Below, piece after piece: positions 1 through 9,701 of a DNA stretch of 64,000 nucleotides (its first letter is position 1; each line of letters starts with the position of its first letter). A program made the position numbers and the translations under genes. Origin of the DNA: Cyrtodaria siliqua (lineage: Eukaryota; Mollusca; Bivalvia; Adapedonta; Hiatellidae); NCBI GenBank assembly GCA_037043455.1, contig JAWPHD010001830.1, positions 124,001 through 188,000 of the forward strand, read 5' to 3'. The notes below the pieces were generated by a model. That model saw nothing but the letters and a program-made list of their open reading frames with translations. It did no database searches and was not told the DNA's origin.

Positions 1-138
1 CAGACCACTCACTTATTCCTGGGTAGGACCAGCACTGTATACCTCTTTTCTATTACAAAGAACAAGATCTTTACCAAACGCATGTTTAGAATGTTATATT
101 AAAGGGGTTATTGAACTATTTTCAAACACGATTTATTT

Positions 139-870
139 AAAAGGGATCTGAAATACTTGAAAAAAAGCTGAAATAATTATCAACATGTCATGAAAAATAA
201 AGGAAATGTGACCTATTGAAAATTTGCAAAGAACATAAATGGAGACGGCCATCTTTGAACGATGATGTCATCGCGACTTTTTACCATATATGGCATATTG
301 ACAAAATACATTTTAAAGCAAAAACAAAATCACTGCAAATTGATTGAAAATAAGTATACCATGCCCGCAGCCAGCCCTGGAATTTAACCGAGGCAAATCC
401 CTTTCTATGGAGTTCCGGTGTCCTGCTCTCTCCACCCCAACCACACTTCGATCTTTTATTGACTTCTTCGTGCGATTTCCTGCGTGTTCATGCATGTCCC
501 TGACATGATTGCAGTTTTAACAAGACAATGTTGTCATTGCATAATTATTTATTGATATATGTAAAGTATGAACTTTCCCAAAATTTTACCGAGGCAACTG
601 CCTCGGTGTGCCTCAGCGTAGCTACGGGCTTGTATACATGTAAAATGTACCAATCGTATGCGTATTTTTCATTTGCAAATTTTCTTTGCTTTAAAAGACA
701 TTTTGTCATTTTGCAATATATGGTAAAAAGGCACGATGACGTCATCGTTCCAAGATGGCGCCTCCATTTATGTTTCTTTGCATGTTTTCAGTAGGTCATA
801 TCTCCTTTATATTTCATGCCATTTCGGTAATTCTTAAAGCTTATTTTTCAAGTTTTTCAGAGCCCTTTAA
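139..870. mobile_element. Foldback (long inverted repeat) non-autonomous element
   Basis: The stretch 139-345 read in reverse complement matches about 640-870 over its whole length: shared blocks include TTTGCTTTAAAA, CATATATGGTAAAAA, GATGACxTCATCGTTC and AGATGGC, ending in TTTCAGAxCCCTTT on both sides. The arms are roughly 200 bp and diverged by perhaps 15-20 percent. The core (about 365-640) contains ACCGAGGCAACTGCCTCGGT, itself a small palindrome, and is similar to 40740-40975 elsewhere in the window. No transposase is encoded; the short ORFs here are accidental. It is best read as an old MITE or foldback transposon. Confidence 0.6.
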
Positions 871-945
871 AAGGGAGGCAGGGAATGAGGTAAGTAGATA
901 GGTAGGTAGGGCGGGAGGGAGGGGGGATGGGTGGGTTGGTTTGAT

Positions 946-1010
946 TGTGTGTGTGTGTGTGTGTGGTGTGTGTGTGTGTTTGTGTGTGTGCGTGTGTGTG
1001 TGTGTGTGTG
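946..1010. repeat. (TG)n microsatellite
   Basis: A dinucleotide run, GT/TG, with a few interruptions, preceded by a G-rich stretch (880-940). The His/Thr-rich ORF on the opposite strand is only the translation of this repeat. Confidence 0.95.
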
Positions 1011-2039
1011 ATAAACAGGTAAAATATACATACATGGTCACGCTAGCAGTACAGTAGGTAAACTTACTATAATAAAAGTGTTATAATTTATTAGTTATCA
1101 GTAGTTTATAATTTACTGGAGTTTGGCGTCTTTGTGTTTATTCTATAGTTAACACCATTTTTCATGATGTACTGCGTGTACTGTTTCGATGAAAACCACG
1201 TATATTTAAATTTTGACTTCAAAGTAATTTTAATTTACGGAAATCTGCTACTTTGAACATTAAATCATGTCATTAAAAGAACCTCGCTCTTGTTAAGTTG
1301 TTCACTGACGTATTAGTTGATAGTTATTGCTTTAAAACTTATTTTGAATGAAAATAAAGAGAAAAATGAAAAAAGTTTTTTTTTGCATGGGATCTCACTC
1401 AGCCGAGATGTCAAATTGAAGTGTCGTACCGTATGAAACAAATTGCTGGCTTTTTTTGAGCATTTTGCTGATGAACTCATATTAAAACGACTTAAACGTA
1501 TATAATTGGGTGCAAACAGTTTTGATCATCTTGATCTTAGCCCTGCTGATTTAAAATCAAATAAAGATCAAGTAAAAAGCAAAGTTCAGAAGTGATAATG
1601 CCATGGTGCGTCGTTTGCCGTCCGTCAGTAATTTTGCTTTGATGGCGAATAAACAATCAAATTAATAAAACTATTTAAATGGATATTTATGACCTTTTAC
1701 AGAAATATAAAGCTCAACAAGTAGTATTCATCTGAAACTTTGACGAAATTGACTGTAATGACATAGTTGGCCGGACGTAAACAAAATTCATTTTGATCTG
1801 ACATGGTCGCCAGCGGATATCTTTGTTTACATAGAAATATATAGGTTAAACACATGAAGAGAAATGTAATGACGATGCTAACTGATGATGGTGACTGCTG
1901 GTGCTGGTGATGCTGAAAAATGATCAGGCCCATGATTGGAGATGGTGATTACAATCGATGATGATAATGGTTCAGAACTGATTTACAGAGTTTTACAGAG
2001 TGTATTTTGTCATAAACAACGTCAACTACAAAATCACGC
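1011..2039. other. Unassigned AT-rich non-coding stretch
   Basis: No coding, RNA or repeat signal could be supported. Only short chance ORFs occur. Confidence 0.5.
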
Positions 2040-2610
2040 CAAGCGCAATTAGCAACAATCGCACTGCACCGTAACAATCGCGCTGCACCGTTACAATCGC
2101 ATTGCACAGTTATAATCGCACTGTTCCTTAAATATCTCACTGCACCGTTACAATCGCACTGCACCGTAACAATCGCATTGCAAAGTTACAATCGCAATGT
2201 TCCTTAAAGCTCGCACTGCACCGTAACAATCGCACTGCACCGTAACACGCAAACAATCGCACTTCAGGTTATAATAGCTTAAAATCGTCTCCATGCCCCT
2301 TCCATAGTAAAGTGAGAATGTTGACAACCTGATAAAAACTCAAACCTGGTTAGAATTCTGGGAAACTTATTTTATCATGCAAATAAACATGTCTGCACCG
2401 TAACAATCATACTGCACCGTAACAATTACACTGCACCGTAACAATCGCACTGCACCGTTACAATCACACTGCACCGTAACAATCTCGCACTGCACCGTAA
2501 CAATCACACTGCACCGTTACAATCGCACTGCACCGTAACAATCCCACTGCTCCGTTACAATCGCACTGCAACGTTACAATCGCACTTCACAGTTACAATC
2601 GCACAATCTC
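2040..2610. repeat. 19-bp minisatellite, blocks 1 and 2, with duplicated flank
   Basis: Degenerate tandem copies of CGCACTGCACCGTTACAAT fill about 2040-2264 and 2392-2606. Between them lies a 140-bp unique-looking segment (about 2250-2392) starting near CAGGTTATAATAGC and ending in GCAAATAAACATGT. The same segment recurs after a third array block at 3203-3346. The array and flank therefore move or duplicate as one unit. The unit alternates between CCGTAACAAT and CCGTTACAAT. Confidence 0.85.
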
Positions 2611-2802
2611 TACCCAGAGTACACTCGTTCCTCACGTTACTATGTCAACGTCAAAGGAAGTAGGGCGAACGGTTAGGTCACGTGATTATTCAAAAAAGTT
2701 ATGACGATGTTTATAATAAATCCTTTTGCGTGATCTGCAAAGATAAAATATAGACCTATATTAAATAATTTTAATTTTTATTTCTATGAGTTACTTTTTT
2801 TA

Positions 2803-2897
2803 GTAATTTTCTGCTATCGAGCTTCGGTTTGAAATGTTTACATATGCGATACCCGTATGTAAACATTTCAAACCGAAGCTCGATAGCAGAAAATTAC
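2803..2897. repeat. Near-perfect 95-bp palindrome
   Basis: Arms 2803-2846 and 2854-2897 pair over 44 positions with a single G-T mismatch, around a 7-base loop. It could extrude as a cruciform. The end of the right arm is followed by a partial copy (ACGATAGCAGAA). It lies between the minisatellite blocks and carries no ORF. Confidence 0.9.
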
Positions 2898-3117
2898 GAT
2901 AGCAGAAGATTTGTAGTAAAATAGTCCTGATTAAAACTAAATTGTTTTCGTGCATTATTTCAAATCTTGCAACATCTAATCTGCAGATATTCTAAATATT
3001 ATATTTGCACAAGAAATATATAAGTTTCAGGCAAACATATTTCAATTTAACAGGTTTTACCAAAATCTCGTATTTTAATAGTTAGCATAGATATATGTGA
3101 GTGAAAGGAACGATAAC

Positions 3118-3346
3118 TCGTTACAATCGCACTGCATCGTAACAATCGCACAGCACCGTTACAATCGCACTGCACCGTTACAATCGCACTGCACCGTAAC
3201 AATCAAACAATCGCACTACAGGTTATAATAGCTTAAATGCGTCTCCATGCCCCTTTCATAGTAAAGTGAGAATGTTTACAACCTGTTGAAAACTCGAACC
3301 TGGTTACACTTCTGGGAAACATACTTTATCATGCAAATAAACATGT
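3118..3346. repeat. 19-bp minisatellite block 3 plus second copy of the 140-bp flank
   Basis: About five copies of the 19-bp unit (3118-3203) are followed by a segment about 90 percent identical to 2250-2392, including CTCCATGCCCC and ATCATGCAAATAAACATGT. Confidence 0.85.
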
Positions 3347-4930
3347 ATGCTATTAAACATCAACAAGGAAATAGGGGGTTGAATATCTTCTAAAAAAACA
3401 TTTATTCAGCCGCATACTAACACCGGGTCAAAGGTAAATGTTTCTTTTACCCCTTGCAATTTCATACCCTGTCTACTTCCACTTCTGAAGTTTATATCAA
3501 AAACATGATGAGCTGCATTTTTAAATATCAACAGCATGTCCAGAATACAGTTACAGCCAACAAATAACAGGAAACGGCAATAAAAACGTTTTCAAGAAAA
3601 AAAAAGATTAGCACTCTTTAATACAGAACTACTTTCAAATGCACCAGCCGAGCACATCCGGCTGATTTAGTGTAAATACACCATAAGTAAACACACTTAT
3701 CTTCGGGATGGTTCAAAATGTCATACTATTGACATTTGTGGTGGATCCACTACTCCAGCCTTTAACGGCTATGAGTATTGTTTAATCACCTTTAGGATAT
3801 GTTGTCTTCTTTTTAATTTTTGGACGTTTTAAATATTGAGTACTGCTCAACCCGGGGCTAGAGGGCGTGAATGGTAGCTAGCATATTTCACTACCATTCA
3901 TGAACAGTCTCAGTCAAACCGAAACAATATTTTTTATATTTATCGTGTTCGGCGTTTTCCAAATGTTTCCTTTCATACTCTTTCTTTATATCAAAGTAGC
4001 GTTGTCTGTATAGTGTGGCGGCGGTATAACGTCACCCCACGCTTGCTTGCTATCATAACTGTTAATCATATCGATCTTTGGAAATCGCTGAACCCGGTAT
4101 TTATATACAGATAACCGCGGTACACTCTCAAATACTTTATATTCTTACTTTAATTGCGAATACTATAAGGGGGTTCCAATACTTCAGACTTTAAAGGCTG
4201 CTCTGAGTAGTGTTAAATTACCTTAAGTATATCTTGTCTGCTTTTGAATTTAGTCTTTGGACTGTTACTTATGATACGCTTCGTAACCCTGCTCCCAAAT
4301 AAATTCCATTTTGTCCATGTCGTCCATATTTTTTAGATTATGGCAAAGAATTTTGAAACAGGGACCGTACGCCAAACTTTCGACATTAAAAGATGCTGTT
4401 ACCTTAAGCGTAGACTGGTTAACTTTAGCTTTACATAAGACGTTGTTACCTTTTTCGTTAGCATTGTTATCTCAAACGGAAAAGGCGAGTATCGCCGTTA
4501 GCGGCGGTTGCTTCCGTTAACGTTGTGTGTTTAAAGTCAGGCGATATATTGTCAACTTTTCGGATGGTGTCACTTGAAATTAAGATACATTTTCCATTTT
4601 TTATCTATTTGTTATTACGGGTTGAGCAGAACTCAATATTTAAAATATCCAAAACACTGAGATATATACATAGAGTATGAAAGGAGAAATTTAGAAAAAC
4701 ACGATCAATATAAACAATATTGCTGTCTCCGTTTGATTGAGAGTTTTTAAATCCAATGTATTTTGTACACATTTTTGTATTTAAAAAAGAAATGAATTTG
4801 CTTAACTAAACGAATTGTAGGTTCATTAAAGAAAGAGGTTCTACCTAAATACTCAGTATTAAAAAACGGTTCTACCTTAATACTCATTATCATGGCATTT
4901 GTATGTAAACAACGCTCTGTTATGAGTATT
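3347..4930. other. Non-coding stretch of old interspersed repeats
   Basis: Two diverged direct copies of an approximately 110-bp segment lie near 3735 and 4176 (shared GGCT, AATTACC/AATCACC, TGTCTxCTTTT, TTTGGAC). The segment 3835-3990 (GGGGCTAGAGGGCGTGAATG, then CATGAACAGTCTCAGTCAAA) is of the same family as 34915-35010 and the reverse complement of 40440-40530. Part of it is inverted at about 4615-4740. No coding sequence is supported. Confidence 0.5.
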
Positions 4931-5105
4931 TTGAATGAATGAATGAATGAATGAATGTCTTTATTTATTGAGGCTGAACCAATTAGCCAACACTAATCTC
5001 CATTGGGGCCCTCTGCAAAGTCATATATATATACATGTACAATGTAAAACATATATAACAAAACAGTGATATTTCCTTTACATTCTCCTGATTATTGCGC
5101 ACACA

Positions 5106-5790
5106 TACACTTCTCAAAACTGCTAACTACACCGCTCACGTTTTGGGTTATATATATCGATGGGTTGAATGTTTTTCAATAAAATAAAAAGGAAATACCA
5201 ATTCAATCATTTTTACATCATTTCATTTTATTTTTTTCATGGGCAATGCTAGAACTAAACCACAATAAGCAATTACAAACGACCCATGTAAACACTAAAG
5301 TCACACTTTGTATATATGGGAAAAGTGTGACTTTAGTGTTTACATGGGTCGTTTGTAATTGCTTATTGTGGTTTAGTTCCCATGTAAACACTAAAGTCAC
5401 ACTTTTCCCATATCTACATGTAGATATGGGAAAAGTGTGACTTTAGTGTTTACATGGGTCGTTTGTAATTGCTTATTGTGGTTTAGTTCTAGCTACATGT
5501 AGATATGGGAAAAGTGTGACTTTAGTGTTTACATGGGTCGTTTGTAATTGCTTATTGTGGTTTAGTTCTAGCATGTAGATATGGGAAAAGTGTGACTTTA
5601 GTGTTTACATGGGTCGTTTGTAATTGCTTATTGTGGTTTAGTTCTAGCATTGCCCATGAAAAAAATAAAATGAAATGATGTAAAAATGATTGAATTGGTA
5701 TTTCCTTTTTATTTTATTGAAAAACATTCAACCCATCGATATATATAACCCAAAACGTGAGCGGTGTAGTTAGCAGTTTTGAGAAGTGTA
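5106..5790. mobile_element. Foldback element with internal tandem units, inserted in LINE 3' UTR
   Basis: The ends TACACTTCTCAAAACTGC (from 5106) and its reverse complement (to 5790) begin arms of about 190 bp that are almost identical. The interior holds copies of an approximately 70-bp unit containing AAAAGTGTGACTTTAGTG and TCGTTTGTAATTGC: one reversed copy near 5267-5317, then forward copies at about 5318, 5425, 5501 and 5577, with a short reversed piece at 5380-5413. The near identity of arms and units suggests recent activity. No protein is encoded and no clear target-site duplication was found. Confidence 0.85.
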
Positions 5791-5972
5791 CATGCAAATA
5801 CACACACATGCACACACATTTACAACCATGTACAAATTCATTCTTATTATATATACATAATTATATACATGGTTTGAGGTGGTGGTTTGCATAATAGGGT
5901 ACCACACAGTACACAAGATGTCAATAATTATCTAAAACTGCCAAACATAACAATACTTTTACAATAATTACA

Positions 5973-6532
5973 TTATAATAGTGTTTTCAGCCATTTAACG
6001 CAGTTAGATGTAAAGGTTTTTAAAGAAGTACATTCTCTAATATATGAAGGAATGCTATTCCACACAATTGTTCCAGAGTATGATAGACTCCCTTTAAATA
6101 GTTCTTTGTTTGGTCTTGGAGTTATATAATTTAATTTATAAGCAGATCGTAGATTTCTCTGCGAGATAACAGTAGGATGAAACATATCACAAATATATGA
6201 CGGGACTGCATGTTTTGATACTCTATACATAAATTTTGCCTTTTGGAGAAATATCCTTTGCTCGATATTAAGGGAATTAATGATAACCAGTGCTTCATTT
6301 AGTGTGGTATATTGGTCGCCTAAAATAGTACGACATGCTCTCCTCTGCAAACGTAATAACAGTTGTATGTATTTCCCCATATTATATTACAGTAATCTAG
6401 ATGAGGTTGAACATTTGCCTTATAAAATATTATCCGGTAATTTAAAGGAATATATGAGTTTATTCTTGACAGTAGCCATATGTTGGTTGATATTTTCTTA
6501 CGAATATACATAATGTGATTATCCCACTTCAA
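5973..6532 (-). pseudogene. LINE ORF2 C-terminal region
   Basis: Two overlapping frames on the minus strand (6320-6532 and 5973-6380) encode the region just downstream of the reverse transcriptase. Visible pieces are MKWDNHIMYI and LNYRIIFYKANVQPHLDYC, then LLLRLQRRACRTI and a C-terminal block ending near the stop at 5973. This pattern (thumb region, then RxQxRAxRxI) is typical of CR1/Jockey LINEs. The frame change near 6350 marks a frameshift in this copy. Confidence 0.75.
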
Positions 6533-6540
6533 GTGTTAAT

Positions 6541-7524
6541 CTATATGCATTCCCAGAATTGTATCACTGTTGTAAGTTGCAGTTTAATGTTATTATATGT
6601 TAATGATAATTTGTTATTAATAAGTCTTGCACGCTTTTGAGATGTAGTAACTAAGAGCACTTTAGTTTTTTCTGTGTTTAAAACCATACCATTATTTAGG
6701 CACCAAGCATTGAGGGTATTTAAAGCAGTTTGAAGATTTTGCTCAATTACTGCTTGTGATGTGTTAACATCGTAGATAGTGGTATCATCCGCATACATGT
6801 CTGTATTAGATACAATACCATCAAGACATATAGGAAGGTCTTTTATGAGTAATAAGAATAGGAGAGGTCTTAAAAAAGAGCCTTGTGGTACACCACATTT
6901 AATTAACTGTTTATCAGAGAGAACCCCATGTACGGAAACATTTTGTTTCCTATCTGTTAGATAAGATTTAAACCACTTAACTGTAGTGTCACTACATTTA
7001 TAGATCTGAATTTTTTTTAAAAGAATGTTATGATCCACTAAGTCAAACGCTTTCCTAAAATCAACCATTATTACACCAACAAATTTACCTTCATTTAATC
7101 CTTTTAACCATTTGCCAATCATATGAACTAAAGCCGTTTCGCAGCTGTGGCTTTTTCTAAACCAACTTTGAGATTTACATAGTAATTTATAATAATTTAA
7201 AAACTCAACAAATGAGTTGTGCACATGTTTTTCAATCAACTTATAAAGAGTTGGTAAAATAGAAATTGGTCTGTAGTTGTTGACATTATCAGATGCACCT
7301 GATTTGAATAAGGGATTAACCTTAGCAGCTTTCCACGTATCTGGGAAAATTCTCTGTCTTATACTACAATTAATAATATATGTAATACTTTTTGATTTTA
7401 CATTGGCTGATAATTTTAGTAATTTAGGACCAATTTGGTCAAGTCCCGTGGATTTGGATTTATCTAAGCTGTGAAGCATTTTACGAGTTTGTTCTTCTGT
7501 TATGAGAGGAATGTTAAAGTACAT
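6541..7524 (-). pseudogene. LINE reverse transcriptase domain
   Basis: An open stretch of 327 codons carries the standard RT blocks: KSTGLDQIGPKLLK (finger), NNYRPISILPTLYKLIEK, motif A MVDFRKAFDLVDH, motif B GVPQGS and the catalytic MYADDT (motif C). The catalytic aspartates are present, but motif B continues as FLRPLLF where most relatives have a glycine-rich turn. No RNase H domain follows, which fits CR1/L2/Jockey groups. It reads into the C-terminal fragment only after a frameshift near 6540, so the product is not complete. Confidence 0.9.
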
Positions 7525-7655
7525 TTTGTCTGGAACAGTGCGATTTACAAATTGCTTTACTTTTGTAAAGTCTCAGTTTGAAATAGGTTCTTTTAAATTT
7601 GCAGCTATATCTACAGAAAATTTATTCAACTCATTTGCCATCTTAAAATTATATG

Positions 7656-8896
7656 TTATATCTTCACCGTTTTTATTTTTTTCTGATTTACAGAATTTCC
7701 TTTTTGCGAAGTTTTTGTGGAGGCACCGTGCTCTTTAAATATTTTCCATATTGACTTTGGATCTGATTTGCCTTCTTCAATTTTCCTTTCATAAGAGTAC
7801 TTCTTAGATTCTTTAATCAAATTACATACTTTATTTCTTAAAATTCTGTAATTTTGAACATCATTTATTGCTTTACGTTTATCTCTTTCCTTTATTGCAT
7901 CTAAAATATCAGAATTAAGCCAACCAGGTTGTTGGAGCTTTGTAACCCTATGTATTCTAAGCGGCACATGCTTATCAATAACACTTGAAGAATAAGTCAC
8001 CCAGGTGTTAAGTAAGTCATTTGCATCTGTATAACTTTCATGTGTGCTCCATGATATGCTTTTAAGATCGTTAATAAAGTTTTCCTCAACAAAAGTTTTA
8101 AAAGACCGATACTTAATAGATTGGTGAGTATTTGTTTTATCTTTAAATTTAATTCACGAGAAGAGAATATTGGATAATGGTCACTAACGCCATTTTTTTG
8201 TACTTTTACACATATATTATTTTCTTCAAAATTAGTTTAAACATGATCTATGAGAGTTTTTGAATTTGGACATTCTCTTGTTGGTTCTTTTACCATTTGA
8301 ACAAGCCCTAAAGAAGAAATATAATTAGACAATTATATATTTATCTGTGGATAGAGGAAATCACGATTTATATCTCCTAGAATAATTAATTATTTTTCCT
8401 CTAACTGAACTTTTTCTAAGTGCTCATCAAAATATTCTTTCCATACTGCTCTAGACTCGGGGTGTCTGTATATCGAGCCAATAAGAAATGGTTTACTTTT
8501 TTTTGGCTTAATCTTAATCCATATAATTTCTATATTATCATCTTCTAAATCGGTTCTTCTAGTACAATTTACGCCACTTTTAACATAAACAATCAAACCA
8601 CCACCTCTGTTTACTATTCTATCCCTTCGAAATGGAACTTGAAAACCATATACATAGAATGATTCAGTTTTATGGTCACTAGTAAATTTTGTCTCATTGA
8701 TTTCAAGCACGTCAATTTCATTTAAAGGTGAAGTTATCATTAATTTAATTTGGTCAATTTTTGGATATAATCCCTGTATGCTAATGTGACCAATATTAAA
8801 ACCCTTCTTATTTAGACATAGATCAGTTAAGTGTGCAACTTTTGGTAATTGTTTGTTTGTTTGACTTCTTTTTATTGAATGTGGCAGTAAAAGCAC
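7656..8896 (-). pseudogene. LINE endonuclease and linker fragments
   Basis: The minus-strand frame 8390-8896 contains the first half of an APE-type endonuclease: HISIQGLYPKIDQIKLM, LEINETKFTSD, FRRDRIVNRGGGLIVYVKSG and IGSIYRHPES. The frame breaks at 8390. A linker piece follows at 7656-8000 (QQPGWLNSDILDAIKERDK, YSYERKIEEGKSDP). About 390 bases between them, and the final catalytic blocks of the nuclease, are scrambled by frameshifts. This is part of the same LINE copy as the RT at 6541-7524. Confidence 0.8.
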
Positions 8897-9457
8897 ACTG
8901 TTATTGTTCTCATGTTCACACGGACATATGCACAGATCACCATTTTCACATATCGTGTCCTAAACACTGAAACGATTTTCTGCGTGTCTGTGGTAGTTGG
9001 CATCATTTCCGTGCCCCTATACAAAGTTCCAACATACGTTTTGAAGAAACATGTGTGATATTCTTGATTCGTATTTGGGGTATAAAACCTTGAATAAAAG
9101 GTTGCCCTGTTTTTTTTCCAGTGAAGCCTTTTATTCCCTCCAACTTCCACCCCGGTGATTTACTTTTGTTTACGATTGGCTCGGTCATACGCAGTGCGAT
9201 TCAGTTGTTCGGAATAATTGCGATAGAAAATAAAAACAATCGGAAATGTCCATAATTGACTTCTATAAAACAATTACCAGTAAAATTTCAAATATCCGAC
9301 CTTTTTAGTCCATCGTTTTTCAACGATTACAGGTATGAAAATGAGTGGGAAAGAATTATCTTTACCTGGTAATATTTTTGACTGAGTACAGTTTATAAGA
9401 TATAGGTAGAGCCTCTTAATCAATAGTTCATTTTATTTCTGAATATCTCACCTACAG

Positions 9458-9701
9458 CATCAGCCCTACAATCGAGAAAAGCGACCTGGCACTTCTGTTT
9501 CTCCTCGGGTTTGCCGGATTTTCATTAGTGGTTGCCGGACTATACAAAACGCTTCGGAAATACGTATTTCACGATGAGCACAACTTCGATACGGTCTTCG
9601 ACGCAGGGGGTCGTGTGAGCCTCAGTCTCACCGCAGTTACCGTGACGTCGCAGATGCTGTGGCCAACCGACTTCCTTCAGACTGCCACTCTCACCAGCAA
9701 G
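9458..9701 (+). CDS. DUR3: DUR3 exon A (first exon seen)
   Basis: Encodes TM1 (ALLFLLGFAGFSLVVAGLY) and the start of TM2 with the landmark FDAGGRVSLSLTAVTVTS. The acceptor is CTACAG before 9458; an alternative AG ends at 9463. In both cases one base precedes the first full codon, so the unseen upstream exon must end in phase 2. The donor is AAG followed by GTAAGT. Confidence 0.9.

Larger units (their letters stand above)
4931..9180 (-). mobile_element. CR1/L2/Jockey-type non-LTR retrotransposon, decayed
   Basis: On the minus strand the order is endonuclease, linker, reverse transcriptase, C-terminal region and 3' UTR. The element ends in a tail that reads (CATT)n on the minus strand (4933-4957) just after an AATAAA signal. 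Microsatellite tails are usual for CR1/L2-like LINEs. The ORF is broken by several stops and frameshifts, so the copy is dead. The 3' UTR is split by the foldback element at 5106-5790. The 5' limit (about 9180) is a guess, because coding similarity fades above 8900. Confidence 0.8.

Noticed and set aside
841..1041. His/Thr-rich ORF on the minus strand
   Set aside because: It is only the translation of the (TG)n microsatellite.
2040..3210. CRISPR-like pattern of short repeats
   Set aside because: The units are tandem and degenerate with no unique spacers, in an animal genome.
5218..5440. Near-identical ORFs on both strands
   Set aside because: They arise from the inverted and tandem units of the foldback element.
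9335..9372. Candidate first coding exon of DUR3 (ATG at 9335 or 9341, donor CCTG then GTAATA)
   Set aside because: It would end in phase 1, while the next exon needs a phase 2 partner; no support for use.
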